Shown in pieces: positions 8,932 through 17,480 of a DNA stretch of 64,000 nt. Position numbers and translations under genes: made by a program. Positions within the stretch are counted from its first letter, which is position 1; each line of letters begins with the position of its first letter. Below the pieces are notes generated by a model. It saw only the letters and a list, made by a program, of their open reading frames with translations, was not told the origin of the DNA and ran no database searches. The stretch is from positions 744,001-808,000 of the forward strand of contig NZ_FNYZ01000001.1 in NCBI RefSeq assembly GCF_900109095.1. The letters are read 5' to 3'. This DNA comes from Sphingobium sp. AP50 (GTDB lineage: Bacteria > Pseudomonadota > Alphaproteobacteria > Sphingomonadales > Sphingomonadaceae).

Positions 8932-11900
8932 ATGCAGCTTTCCGACCTGTCCGTTCGCCGGCCGGTATCCGCCGCCGTCGTCGCGGTGCTGCTGTGCATC
9001 GTCGGCATCGTGGGCTATTTCAGCCTGTCGGTGCGCGAATATCCCGATACCGATCCGCCGGTCGTGTCGGTCGAAACCACCTATACCGGCGCCGCCGCGT
9101 CGGTGGTGGAAACCCGCATCACCCAGATCATCGAAGATGCGGTGGCGGGGGTGCAGGGCATCCAGACCATCACCTCCACGTCGCAGGACGGCACGTCCAA
9201 CATCAATATCGAATTCGATCCGTCGCGCGACATCGACAGCGCCGCCAACGACGTGCGCGACCGTGTGGGGTCGGTGACGGAGGATCTGCCCGAAGACGCG
9301 CTGGCGCCGGAGATCCGCAAGGTCGATTCCGATGCCCGGTCGATCCTGTTCCTGGCCTTTTCTCGACCGGGCTGGTCGCCGATCCGGATCAGCGACTATC
9401 TGGACCGCAATATCGCCGACCGTTTCGCTGCGATCGATGGTGTCGCGCGCGTCACCATCGGCGGTGAGGCGCGGCCTTCGACCCGGCTGTGGCTGAATGC
9501 GGAGAAGCTGGCGGCCTTCGGCCTGACCCCGGCCGATATCGAAAGCGCATTGCGCGCGCAGAATGTCGAGCTGCCCGCCGGTCGCTTTGAATCGAAGGAT
9601 CAGAACCAGACGCTGCGTGTCGAGCGGCCCTTCGCCACGCCCGATCAGTTTGCCCGGCTCGTAGTCGGGCGCGGTGCGGACGGGCATCAGGTGATGCTGG
9701 GCGACGTTGCCCGGATCGAGGAAGGGGCGGAAAATCCCTATAGCAGCTTCCGTTCCAATCAGGGCACGGCGATCGGTATCGGCATCATCCGTCAGTCCGG
9801 CGCGAACACGCTGGAGGTCGCGCAAAAGGCAAAGGCGCTGATCAAGGAGCTGGAACCGACCCTGCCGGAAGGGATGCGGATCGCCATCGGCACCGACGAA
9901 TCCCTGTTCATCGAACGGGCGATCGACAATGTGTACGACACGCTGATCGAAGCCGCGCTGCTGGTCATCATGGTCATCTTCCTGTTCCTGGGATCGGTGC
10001 GGGCGACGATCGTCCCGGCGGTGACGGTGCCGATCTGTCTGCTCGCCACCTGCGCGGTGATGTGGCTGCTGGGCCTGTCGATCAACCTGCTGACGCTGCT
10101 GGCCTTCGTGCTGGCGATCGGTCTGGTGGTGGACGACGCGATCGTGGTGCTGGAAAATGTCTATCACCGCGTCGAACAGGGGGACGATCCGCTGGTCGCC
10201 GCTTATCTGGGCACGCGGCAGGTGGGCTTTGCGATCATTTCGACCACGTTGGTCGTGTGCGCCGTGTTCGTGCCGGTGATGTTCCTGGCGGGGCAGACCG
10301 GCCTGCTGTTCCGCGAACTGGCGATCGCGATGATCGCGGCCATCGCCTTTTCCGGCTTCATCTCGCTCAGTCTGGCGCCGATGCTCTGTTCCAAGCTGCT
10401 CAAGACGGCGGAGCGCGGGCGGCTGGCGCGCTGGATCGACGATCGTTTTCAGGGCCTTGAAAATGGCTATGCCCGCTGGCTGGACGGGGCACTGAACAAG
10501 CCGCTGTTGCCGGTGCTGGGCGTCATCGTCTTTCTGGCGGTCGCGGGCTTCCTGTTCACCCGCCTGCCAAGCGAACTGGCCCCGGCGGAAGATACCGGCG
10601 TAGTCGAAGCCAGCATCAATGCACCCGAAGGCACCGGCTTTGCCCGGATGATGACCTATATGAAGAAGATCGAGGATGATCTGGCCTATCTGCGCAAGGA
10701 TGGCACGCTTCAGAATCTGGTGATCCGTACTCCCGGCGGCTTCGGCACGACGGACGATTTCAACAGCGGTCAGGTCATCGCCTTCCTGCGCCCGTGGGAG
10801 GATCGCACGATCACCACCGCGCAGGTCGCCACCATCGTGAATAAGGTAATCGCCGATCAGCCGGGCGTGCGCGGCAATGCGGCGCCGCGATCGGGGCTGG
10901 GGCGCGGACGCGGCCTGCCGGTCAATATCGTGCTGGCGGGTTCCACCTATGAAGGGCTGGTCGCCGCGCGCAACCGGATCATGGCGGCCGCCGCCGACTA
11001 TCCCGGCCTCATCAACCTGGACAGCGATTATAAGGAAACCAAGCCACAGATGCGGATCGAAACCAATCTGGACCGCGCGGGCGATCTGGGGGTTTCGGTC
11101 AATGACATCAGCCAGGCGCTGCAAAGCCTGCTGGGGTCGCGCCGCGTGACCACCTATGTCGACCGGGGCGAGGAATATCGCGTGCTGGTGCAGGCAGAGG
11201 ATGATGGCCGCCGCACCGTGGCCGATCTGGAACGGATCAATGTGCGCAGCCGGACCGGTGCGCTGGTGCCGCTGTCGACCCTGGTCACGATCCGTGAGGT
11301 CGCCGGGCCGCGTCAGCTCAACCGTTATAACAAGCTGCGCGCCATCACCCTGACCGCCGCGCTGGCGCCCGGCACGTCGCTGGGTCAGGCGCTGACATGG
11401 CTGGAGGATCAGGCGCGTCAGTCGCCCGAAGTGCTGGCGATCGGCTATCGCGGGGAAAGCCAGTCGCTGCGTGAGACGGGTGGTGCGATCTGGCTGGTGT
11501 TCGGCCTGACCATCCTGATCGTCTTCCTGCTGCTGGCCGCGCAGTTCGAAAGTTTCATCCATCCCGGCGTCATCATCGCCACCGTGCCGCTGGCCGTGGC
11601 GGGCGGCGTGCTGGGGCTGGCGATCACCGGCGGGACGGTCAATCTCTACAGCCAGATCGGCATTGTCATGCTGGTCGGTCTGGCGGCCAAGAACGGCATC
11701 CTGATCGTCGAGTTCGCCAACCAGTTGCGCGACGAAGGGCTGGAGATTGCCGAAGCGATCCGCGAGGCCTCCAGGCGCCGCCTGCGCCCCATCCTGATGA
11801 CGTCGATCGCGACCGTGATCGGGGCGGTGCCGCTGGTCCTGCGCGGCGGTGCGGGGGCGGCGGCGCGGCATTCGATCGGCACCGTGGTCGTGTTCGGCGT

Positions 11901-12036
11901 CAGCCTGGCGACGCTGATCACATTGTTCCTGATCCCGATCTTCTATTCCCGCGTTGCGAAGCGGACGGTTTCTCCGCAAACCGTGGGCCGGAAGCTGGAT
12001 TCGGCGCTGAAGGATTCGCCCGAACCGGCTGAATGA
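8932..12036 (+). CDS. RND efflux pump inner-membrane permease
   Basis: Proton-driven transporter of the hydrophobe/amphiphile (AcrB/MexB-like) RND family; 1034 residues, a normal length. The start is the ATG at 8932, MQLSDLSVRRPVSAAVV, 4 bases after the adaptor; the longer open frame upstream is adaptor sequence. Two sets of membrane helices flank two periplasmic porter/docking loops. The proton-relay Asp pair in helix 4 is intact (GLVVDDAIVVLENVYH), and the corresponding helix-10 region carries VGLAAKNGILIVEFANQ. In subfamily terms it resembles multidrug exporters rather than heavy-metal CusA types. Organic solvents, dyes or antibiotics are plausible substrates but that is inference. Confidence 0.93.
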   Translation: MQLSDLSVRRPVSAAVVAVLLCIVGIVGYFSLSVREYPDTDPPVVSVETTYTGAAASVVETRITQIIEDAVAGVQGIQTITSTSQDGTSNINIEFDPSRDIDSAANDVRDRVGSVTEDLPEDALAPEIRKVDSDARSILFLAFSRPGWSPIRISDYLDRNIADRFAAIDGVARVTIGGEARPSTRLWLNAEKLAAFGLTPADIESALRAQNVELPAGRFESKDQNQTLRVERPFATPDQFARLVVGRGADGHQVMLGDVARIEEGAENPYSSFRSNQGTAIGIGIIRQSGANTLEVAQKAKALIKELEPTLPEGMRIAIGTDESLFIERAIDNVYDTLIEAALLVIMVIFLFLGSVRATIVPAVTVPICLLATCAVMWLLGLSINLLTLLAFVLAIGLVVDDAIVVLENVYHRVEQGDDPLVAAYLGTRQVGFAIISTTLVVCAVFVPVMFLAGQTGLLFRELAIAMIAAIAFSGFISLSLAPMLCSKLLKTAERGRLARWIDDRFQGLENGYARWLDGALNKPLLPVLGVIVFLAVAGFLFTRLPSELAPAEDTGVVEASINAPEGTGFARMMTYMKKIEDDLAYLRKDGTLQNLVIRTPGGFGTTDDFNSGQVIAFLRPWEDRTITTAQVATIVNKVIADQPGVRGNAAPRSGLGRGRGLPVNIVLAGSTYEGLVAARNRIMAAAADYPGLINLDSDYKETKPQMRIETNLDRAGDLGVSVNDISQALQSLLGSRRVTTYVDRGEEYRVLVQAEDDGRRTVADLERINVRSRTGALVPLSTLVTIREVAGPRQLNRYNKLRAITLTAALAPGTSLGQALTWLEDQARQSPEVLAIGYRGESQSLRETGGAIWLVFGLTILIVFLLLAAQFESFIHPGVIIATVPLAVAGGVLGLAITGGTVNLYSQIGIVMLVGLAAKNGILIVEFANQLRDEGLEIAEAIREASRRRLRPILMTSIATVIGAVPLVLRGGAGAAARHSIGTVVVFGVSLATLITLFLIPIFYSRVAKRTVSPQTVGRKLDSALKDSPEPAE

Positions 12037-12060
12037 CATGCGCGGGGAGTTTTGCTTTCG

Positions 12061-12609
12061 ATGAACGAGATTGCGTCCCAGGGTCAGTTACGTCTCGCCT
12101 ATCTGCGATGGGCGCTCTTCACCGTTCCCGTTATCGTCGCGCTGGGCTTCCTGTCGGGGAAGATGGCCAATAGCGGCTATGGCAATCGCTGGTTCGATGC
12201 GCTGGAAAAGCCTGCGCTGATGCCGCCGGGCTGGGCATTCGCCGTCGCCTGGACCATCCTATATGTGCTGATGGCGCTGGCCTTCGCCATCGTGCTGCAT
12301 GCGCGCGGGGCGAAGGGGCGGGGGCCGGCGATCGCGCTGTTCATCGTCCAGTTCCTGCTGAACCTCATCTGGTCACCGCTTTTCTTTCGCGCGCATCAGG
12401 TGGGCAGTGCGCTGGCGCTGATCCTGATCCTGTTCGTTCTGGTGGCGGTGACGGTCGCGCTCTTCTGGCGTATTCGCCGGTTCGCGGGCGTGCTGTTGCT
12501 GCCCTATCTGCTCTGGCTGGCTTTCGCCTCTTTCCTCAACTATGAGATCGGCCGCCTGAACCCGGATGCGGCGACCCTTGTCGCACCGGCGCTCAAGACC
12601 CAGATATGA
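12061..12609 (+). CDS. tspO: TspO/MBR family tryptophan-rich sensory protein
   Basis: Five-helix integral membrane protein of the TspO/peripheral benzodiazepine receptor family, which binds porphyrins and is linked to tetrapyrrole and stress control; 182 residues. The ATG at 12061 has GGGGAG about 12 bases upstream; the open frame extends slightly further back through a TTG, which I did not use. Family signatures seen are WFDALEKPALMPPGWAF and the helix NLIWSPLFF. It starts 24 bases after the RND pump stop and may share its transcript, though a functional link is not implied by the family. Confidence 0.9.
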   Translation: MNEIASQGQLRLAYLRWALFTVPVIVALGFLSGKMANSGYGNRWFDALEKPALMPPGWAFAVAWTILYVLMALAFAIVLHARGAKGRGPAIALFIVQFLLNLIWSPLFFRAHQVGSALALILILFVLVAVTVALFWRIRRFAGVLLLPYLLWLAFASFLNYEIGRLNPDAATLVAPALKTQI

Positions 12610-12651
12610 TGACGGGCGCGTGATCCGCGCGCCGCAACGAGGACAAGTGCA

Positions 12652-12951
12652 ATGCAGAGCGAAAACCGCTTTTTCGACGATCTGGCCAAGCTGGTGAACG
12701 GCGCTGCCGGTACGGTGGCGGGCATGACGCGCGAATTCGAATCCAACGCGCGCGAACGGGCGAAGGACTGGATCGGCGGCATGGACTTCGTATCGCGCGA
12801 AGAATTTGACGCGGTCAAGGCTGTCGCCGCCGCCGCGCGCGAAGAGGTGGAATTGCTGAAGGCCCGTCTCGACGCGCTGGAAGGCAAAGCGCCCGAACCG
12901 ATCACCAAGAGCGTCAAGATCGCCAAGCCCAAGGCCGGCGACGCGAACTGA
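12652..12951 (+). CDS. ubiK: UbiK/BMFP family ubiquinone biosynthesis accessory factor
   Basis: Small coiled-coil protein of 99 residues, a typical length for the YqiC/BMFP family now called UbiK, which in E. coli binds the lipid-binding factor UbiJ and helps the soluble ubiquinone-synthesis complex. The N-terminal part (FFDDLAKLVNGAAGTVAGM) and the C-terminal coiled coil with REEFDAVKAVAAAAREE match the family. The tail is Lys-rich. GAGGACAAG lies upstream of the ATG. Neighbours give no further help. Alphaproteobacterial members have not been shown, to my knowledge, to have exactly the same partner set. Confidence 0.85.
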   Translation: MQSENRFFDDLAKLVNGAAGTVAGMTREFESNARERAKDWIGGMDFVSREEFDAVKAVAAAAREEVELLKARLDALEGKAPEPITKSVKIAKPKAGDAN

Positions 12952-12993
12952 TCGCTTCTGTCCTTTCGCCGCATGCGGTGATAAGGCGCGCCG

Positions 12994-13500
12994 ATGATGG
13001 ATAGCGACGAATTTGAACATGGCGGTCAGGAGGCCGCGCCGATCGATATGCTGGCGGCTTTTTACGAGGCGCATGGCTGGAGCTACGAACATATCGGCGA
13101 GGACGAGATCGTCGCGCATACCCAGGGGTCGTGGGCGCAATATGAGCTGCGCGGCATCTGGCGTGATGAGGATCAGGTGCTGCAACTGCTCGCCATGCCC
13201 GATATCCGGGTCAGCGAGGACAAGCGCGGCACCGTCTATGAAACGCTGGGCCTGATCAACGAGCAGCTTTGGATCGGCCATTTCGAGCTATGGTCGTCCA
13301 GCGGCATCGTGCTGTTCCGCCATGGCGCCCTGCTGGGCGTTGGCGGCACGCTGACGCTGGATCAGGCGCAGTTGCTGGTGGAAACCGCGATCGACGAATG
13401 CGAACGCTTCTATCCGGTGTTCCAGTTCGTCCTGTGGGGCGGCAAGTCGCCGACCGAGGCGATTTCCGCCAGCCTGATCGAAACCCGTGGGGAGGCCTGA
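12994..13500 (+). CDS. YbjN domain-containing protein
   Basis: Cytoplasmic protein of 168 residues consisting of one YbjN domain, a class I type III secretion chaperone-like alpha/beta fold of uncertain role. Seen features are the acidic N terminus, WSYEHIGEDEIVAHTQGSW and ELRGIWRDEDQVLQLLAMPD, typical of alphaproteobacterial members. It starts with ATGATG at 12994 and ends 4 bases before the proC GTG, with the proC ribosome-binding site inside its last codons, so the two are an operon. E. coli YbjN is tied to stress and motility phenotypes; whether that applies here is unknown. Confidence 0.85.
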   Translation: MMDSDEFEHGGQEAAPIDMLAAFYEAHGWSYEHIGEDEIVAHTQGSWAQYELRGIWRDEDQVLQLLAMPDIRVSEDKRGTVYETLGLINEQLWIGHFELWSSSGIVLFRHGALLGVGGTLTLDQAQLLVETAIDECERFYPVFQFVLWGGKSPTEAISASLIETRGEA

Positions 13501-13504
13501 TCCC

Positions 13505-14317
13505 GTGGCGATGATCTGGCCCGACCATCTCTTCCTTGTCGGATGCGGCAATATGGCGGGACAGATGTTGTCGCGCTGGCTGGACTGCGGCCTCGATCCG
13601 GCGCGCGTCACCGTGCTGCGCCCTAGTGGCCGGCCGGTGGCCGATGGCGTGACGGTCGTGACCGACTATCCCGCCACCTTGCCGAACGGGACGACGATCC
13701 TGCTGGGCATGAAGCCCTATCAGATTGTCGATGTGGCCGCCGCGCTGGCGCCGCTGTGCCATGCCGGTACGCCGATCGTCTCGATCCTGGCCGGCACCAC
13801 GCTGGCCGATCTGCGCAGCCGCTTCCCCGGCGCGCGCGATATCGTCCGCGCCATGCCCAACCTGCCGGTGGGGCTGGGGGAGGGCGTGACGGCGCTGTTC
13901 ACCGATGCGACCACGGATGCTTCGGTGAAAGCGCATATCGATGCGTTCATCCAGCCGCTGGGCCTTGCCGAATGGATCAGCGATGAAACCCTGTTCAATC
14001 AGGTGACGGCGCTGTCGGGCTGTGGCCCGGCCTTCCTGTTCCGCTTTGCCGATGCACTGGCGCGGGCGGGGGAAGCGATCGGCATCCCGGCGGATCAGGC
14101 GGCGCGCATGGCGCTGGCGACGGTGCAGGGATCGGCGAACATGGCGGCCCGCGCTGCGGACAATCCCGCGACGCTGGCCGACCGGGTCGCCAGCCCCGGC
14201 GGCATGACGCGGGAGGGGCTGAACGTGCTCGATGCCGACGATCGGCTGCTCACTCTGTTGACCGACACGCTCGCCGCCGCGCGCGACCGTGGCGAAGCGA
14301 TGGCGCGCGGGGCGTAA
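13505..14317 (+). CDS. proC: Pyrroline-5-carboxylate reductase
   Basis: Last step of proline synthesis: NAD(P)H-dependent reduction of 1-pyrroline-5-carboxylate to L-proline in the cytoplasm; 270 residues. I chose the GTG at 13505 because GGAGGC lies about 8 bases upstream; an ATG six bases later is the alternative. An N-terminal Rossmann fold shows FLVGCGNMAGQMLSRWL, the central part has RAMPNLPVGLGEGVTALF, and the C-terminal dimerisation domain shows TALSGCGPAFLFRFADAL and VASPGGMTREGL, the ProC signature region. It follows the YbjN gene closely. Confidence 0.93.
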   Translation: MAMIWPDHLFLVGCGNMAGQMLSRWLDCGLDPARVTVLRPSGRPVADGVTVVTDYPATLPNGTTILLGMKPYQIVDVAAALAPLCHAGTPIVSILAGTTLADLRSRFPGARDIVRAMPNLPVGLGEGVTALFTDATTDASVKAHIDAFIQPLGLAEWISDETLFNQVTALSGCGPAFLFRFADALARAGEAIGIPADQAARMALATVQGSANMAARAADNPATLADRVASPGGMTREGLNVLDADDRLLTLLTDTLAAARDRGEAMARGA

Positions 14318-14332
14318 AAGCCAGATATTTTC

Positions 14333-14420
14333 CGTCATCCCCGCGAAGGCGGGGATTTATCTCGCCCTCGACCCGTCGGCGGCGGTGGCGAAATGGGTTC
14401 CCGCCTTCGCGGGAACGACG
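14333..14420. repeat. Dispersed palindromic repeat, family B (copy 2)
   Basis: Intergenic element with a hairpin near its left end (CCCCGC-GAAG-GCGGGG) and another at its right end (GTTCCCGC-CTTC-GCGGGAAC). The outer edges CGTCATCC and GAACGACG match the 3121-3232 element in style. It lies between proC and the asparaginase-like gene and is translated in the shadow frame as a readable peptide, so only the ATG at 14469 makes sense as the downstream start. Confidence 0.7.
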
Positions 14421-14468
14421 ATTTGGGTTAGATTGCGGCTCCCCCGGTGGAGTCATTCGGAGTTTCCT

Positions 14469-14972
14469 ATGCTGTCCCCTGAAACCCCCATCCTGCTGCT
14501 GACCACCGGCGGGACGATCGACAAAATCTATTTTGACGCCCTGTCCGACTATCAGGTGGGCGAAACGGTGATGGCGAAGCTGCTGGAAGTGGCGCGCGTC
14601 AAGCGGCCTTTCCGGATCGAGGAAATTACCCGCAAGGACAGTCTGGAACTGGACGATGGCGACCGGGCGCTGATCGCCGCCTGTGTGGCCGCCGCGCGCG
14701 AACAGCATATCGTCATCACCCATGGCACCGACACCATGACCGAGACGGCCAAGCTGCTGAAGGACATTCCCGGCAAGACGGTCGTGCTGGTCGGTGCGCT
14801 GGCCCCGGCACGCTTTGGCGAGAGTGACGCCAGCTTCAACCTGGGCATGGCGTTCGCCACGGCGCAGGTCGCCGAACCGGGCGTCTATATCACCATGAGC
14901 GGATCGGTCTTCCGCGCCGACAAGGTGATCAAGGATCGCGCCAAGTGCGCCTTCGTCCCCGTACAGGACTGA
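14469..14972 (+). CDS. Asparaginase N-terminal-domain protein
   Basis: Protein of 167 residues matching only the N-terminal half of the L-asparaginase I/II fold. Both catalytic threonine motifs are present: the first in LLLTTGGTIDKIYFD, the second in VITHGTDTMTETA. The C-terminal domain that normally completes the active site in the dimer (full enzymes are about 320-340 residues) is absent, and the stop at 14972 is followed by unrelated DNA, so this is not a frameshift. Single-domain proteins of this kind are annotated in sphingomonads; whether they hydrolyse asparagine is not known to me. Start chosen at the ATG after the repeat; GGAGTTTCC lies just upstream. Confidence 0.82.
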   Translation: MLSPETPILLLTTGGTIDKIYFDALSDYQVGETVMAKLLEVARVKRPFRIEEITRKDSLELDDGDRALIAACVAAAREQHIVITHGTDTMTETAKLLKDIPGKTVVLVGALAPARFGESDASFNLGMAFATAQVAEPGVYITMSGSVFRADKVIKDRAKCAFVPVQD

Positions 14973-15052
14973 TCGCGCCGCCTTCCTCCCCGGAACATTG
15001 CCACCGGCTTGCGCATTGATCCGCGCGGGTGGCTTGAGGAGGAGTGAGAGAC

Positions 15053-15307
15053 ATGGCCGATTATCAGGTCGAACAGGAACGTCCGGCGACGACCACCACG
15101 ATCATCGAACGGCGCAGCGGCGGCGGCGGCACCATGTTCGCCGTCCTGCTGCTGGTCGTCGTGGTGGCGGTGGCCGCCTTCTTCCTGATCAGCAGCCAGA
15201 GCCGCAAGGATGATGCGGTATCGACCGCCGCGACGCAGGTCGGTCAGGCCGCCAGCGATGTCGGCGACGCCGCAAAGGACGCCGCCGATAGCGTGAAGGG
15301 GCAGTAA
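15053..15307 (+). CDS. Small single-pass membrane protein, unknown function
   Basis: Not recognised. An 84-residue protein with a hydrophilic N terminus (MADYQVEQERPATTTTIIE), a short GGGG linker, one strong membrane helix (MFAVLLLVVVVAVAAFFLI) and an Ala/Asp-rich amphipathic tail (VGQAASDVGDAAKDAADSV). The ATG at 15053 is well supported by GAGGAGGAGTGAG just upstream. The tail looks like the alanine-rich repeats of stress-induced or surface-layer small proteins, but that is only a compositional resemblance. It stands alone between asparaginase-like and aminotransferase genes. Confidence 0.7.
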   Translation: MADYQVEQERPATTTTIIERRSGGGGTMFAVLLLVVVVAVAAFFLISSQSRKDDAVSTAATQVGQAASDVGDAAKDAADSVKGQ

Positions 15308-15412
15308 ACCCTTGGATCAGGTCGTGCAGCGCGCGCAACGTCCTTCAGCAAGGTCAGGACGAACGGATATAAATGTGATCTCGATTTTGCGCACGCTGCC
15401 CTGATATCTCTA

Positions 15413-16570
15413 TCAGACCATGATCCGGTCCAGGGCGGCGCAGAAGGCTTGCATGTCCGCCATCGACCCCACGGTGATGCGCGACATTGTGGGCCAGGGT
15501 GCCCAGTTGCGGCCGATGCCGACGCCGGCTGCCAGGAACTGGTCCTGCACGCCCTTGGCCGGCTTGCCCCAGTCGACCATGAACATGTTCGCGTCCGACG
15601 GGATGAACTTGATGCCGCGCTTCTTGAGATGGGCGAAAGTGAAGTCGCGCGCGGCGATCATTTCGGCGCGGCGCTGTTCGATCAGGGCTTTCTGCGTCAG
15701 GGCGACAGTGCCGCAGACCACCGATGGCAGGGGCAGGTTGGTCGACATGCGCTTGCCGTCATAGCGCATCAACTGCTCGTGCAGCTTGGGCGAGGCGATG
15801 GTCGCGCCCAGCCGCATGCCCGCCATGCCGAACAGCTTGGAGAAGGTGCGCAGCACGACCACGTCGTCGCGCTTGGCGGCCAGATAGGCGGCCGACTTGC
15901 CGTGCGAGAAATGGAGATAGGCTTCGTCCACCAGCACGACCGATCCGGCCGGCTTGTTGGCGACCAGCCATTCGATATCCTCGATCGGCGTCAGCGTGCC
16001 GGTGGGGTTGTTGGGCGAGCAGACATAATAGAGGCCGGCATTGGGATCGGCCGCCAGCATCGCCTTCACATCATGGCGATAATCGATGGTCAGGGGCACC
16101 TTGGTCACCTTGGCACCGGCCCATTCGGCCGTACCCCAGGGCTGTTCATAGCTGACGTCCGCCGTCACCAGCCCCTTTTGCGGGGAGCAGAAGGCGACGA
16201 CGATGCGCGACAGCGGATCGCTGGAGCCGGGCCAGGGCAGGATATGGTCGGTCGGTACGCCTTCGATCGTGGCCAGCGTCTTCTTGAAATCACTGACTTC
16301 GGTGCCGGGATGATAGAAATTGGCATGGCCGATGATCTTCGCGGCCTCCGCTTGCGCCACCGGGAAGGGACCGGTCCAGCATTCGTTGGAGCCGATGCGC
16401 ACCTTGGGGAAATTGCCTTCCTCCGGGCCATCGTTGCGCTGCGCCCAGACCGGCGTTCCGGCGGTCGTGGCGGCGACGCCCGCGCTCAGTACGCTCAGGA
16501 TGCGGGCGGCCTGACGGCGCGAATAGCCGCGCTGGATAAGGTCTGCTTTGGCTTCGGTCTGGTCGTGCAT
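15413..16570 (-). CDS. PLP-dependent aminotransferase (HisC-like) with Tat-type signal
   Basis: Class I/II aminotransferase related to histidinol-phosphate aminotransferase; 385 residues. The PLP-binding lysine is in RTFSKLFGMAGMRLG and the cofactor Asn/Asp region in CSPNNPTGTL and VLVDEAYLHFSHG. The N terminus is unlike cytosolic HisC: a charged start, then YSRRQAARI, a moderately hydrophobic stretch (LSVLSAGVAATTAGT) and PVWAQ, which looks like a twin-arginine export signal. If real, the enzyme acts in the periplasm. It is not in a his operon; carD lies upstream on the same strand, separated by a hairpin. The substrate is unknown; an aminotransferase fold is certain, HisC activity is not. 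Confidence 0.85.
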   Translation of the reverse strand: MHDQTEAKADLIQRGYSRRQAARILSVLSAGVAATTAGTPVWAQRNDGPEEGNFPKVRIGSNECWTGPFPVAQAEAAKIIGHANFYHPGTEVSDFKKTLATIEGVPTDHILPWPGSSDPLSRIVVAFCSPQKGLVTADVSYEQPWGTAEWAGAKVTKVPLTIDYRHDVKAMLAADPNAGLYYVCSPNNPTGTLTPIEDIEWLVANKPAGSVVLVDEAYLHFSHGKSAAYLAAKRDDVVVLRTFSKLFGMAGMRLGATIASPKLHEQLMRYDGKRMSTNLPLPSVVCGTVALTQKALIEQRRAEMIAARDFTFAHLKKRGIKFIPSDANMFMVDWGKPAKGVQDQFLAAGVGIGRNWAPWPTMSRITVGSMADMQAFCAALDRIMV

Positions 16571-16642
16571 GGCCTGTTTCCCCTTGTGACGATGTCACCG
16601 GGGATCAACGGACGAACGCCTGCTTTCCGCAGCGTCGAACGA

Positions 16643-16672
16643 GAAAGGGCGCCCCTTGCGGAGCGCCCTTTC
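16643..16672 (-). terminator. Hairpin after carD, possible terminator
   Basis: Perfect 10-bp inverted repeat GAAAGGGCGC / GCGCCCTTTC with a 10-base loop, 26 bases beyond the carD stop. No long T-run follows on the minus strand, so termination strength is uncertain; it may equally be a processing or stability structure. Confidence 0.5.
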
Positions 16673-16698
16673 CGGTTTTCGTCATGAAAGGGAAGGGA

Positions 16699-17226
16699 TC
16701 AGCCTTCGACCTTCGCATATTTGGGCGCGGCTTCGTTCAGGATGAACAGGATTTTCTTGAGCGCGGCCGGCTCGTCCGTTTCTTCCATCGCGGCCAGTTC
16801 GCGGGCGAGGCGGCTGGAGGCCGCTTCGAATATCTGGCGCTCCGAATAGCTCTGCTCCGGCTGATCGTCGGCGCGGAACAGGTCGCGGGTCACTTCGGCG
16901 ATCGACACCAGGTCGCCCGAATTGATCTTCGCTTCATATTCCTGGGCGCGGCGCGACCACATGGTGCGCTTCACCTTGGGCTTGCCCTTCAAGGTTTCCA
17001 TCGATTCTTCGAGGGTCTTGTTGGAGGACAGCTTGCGCATGCCCACGCCTTCGGCCTTGTTGGTCGGCACGCGGAGCGTCATGCGCTCCTTTTCGAAACG
17101 GAGCACGTACAGCTCCAACTCCATGCCCGCAATCTGCTCCTTCTGGAGTTCGATGACACGGCCTACGCCATGCTTGGGATAAACGACATAATCACCAACG
17201 TCAAAGGACAGCGCCTTGGCAGCCAT
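16699..17226 (-). CDS. carD: CarD family transcription regulator
   Basis: RNA polymerase-binding regulator of 175 residues. The N-terminal Tudor-like RNAP-interacting domain is seen in FDVGDYVVYPKHGVGRV, and the C-terminal helical DNA-binding domain includes MWSRRAQEYEAKINSGD and YSERQIFEAASSRLA. The start at 17226 (MAAKALSFDVG) has AAAGG about 8 bases upstream; the open frame runs 27 codons further but without family similarity. CarD stabilises open promoter complexes, chiefly at rRNA and growth genes, as shown in mycobacteria and studied in Caulobacter. The helicase, S4, fdxA, carD order is recurrent in alphaproteobacteria. Confidence 0.92.
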   Translation of the reverse strand: MAAKALSFDVGDYVVYPKHGVGRVIELQKEQIAGMELELYVLRFEKERMTLRVPTNKAEGVGMRKLSSNKTLEESMETLKGKPKVKRTMWSRRAQEYEAKINSGDLVSIAEVTRDLFRADDQPEQSYSERQIFEAASSRLARELAAMEETDEPAALKKILFILNEAAPKYAKVEG

Positions 17227-17407
17227 TTGATACCTTTCCAATTCAACCGGGGAACGGGACGAACGCGGGGGCAGATGCGCGAGAAAAGCAAATGCCGGGA
17301 AGTCCACGGCGCCACCGTCAAGACATGAAGCTTATTCTCCAGGGCGGGATATAAGGGGGATATATCCGACCGTTGCGGCCCTATTTAGCAGATTCGTAAC
17401 AAAATTA

Positions 17408-17436
17408 CCACCCCCGGACACAATGTCTGGGGGTGG
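17408..17436 (-). terminator. Rho-independent-like terminator of fdxA
   Basis: Hairpin with a 13-bp stem (one G-T pair) pairing CCACCCCCGGACA with TGTCTGGGGGTGG around a 3-base loop, followed on the minus strand by a T-rich TAATTTTG. It lies about 45 bases after the fdxA stop and before carD. Confidence 0.7.
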
Positions 17437-17480
17437 GCCGGTAAACATGGCGCAATTTGGGACGAAGGGCCGCCCTTGGC

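Noticed and set aside
8842-12039. 1065-residue open frame on the minus strand
   Set aside because: It is the antisense shadow of the RND pump gene, with no motifs and His/Gln/Arg/Asp-rich composition typical of reverse frames in GC-rich DNA.
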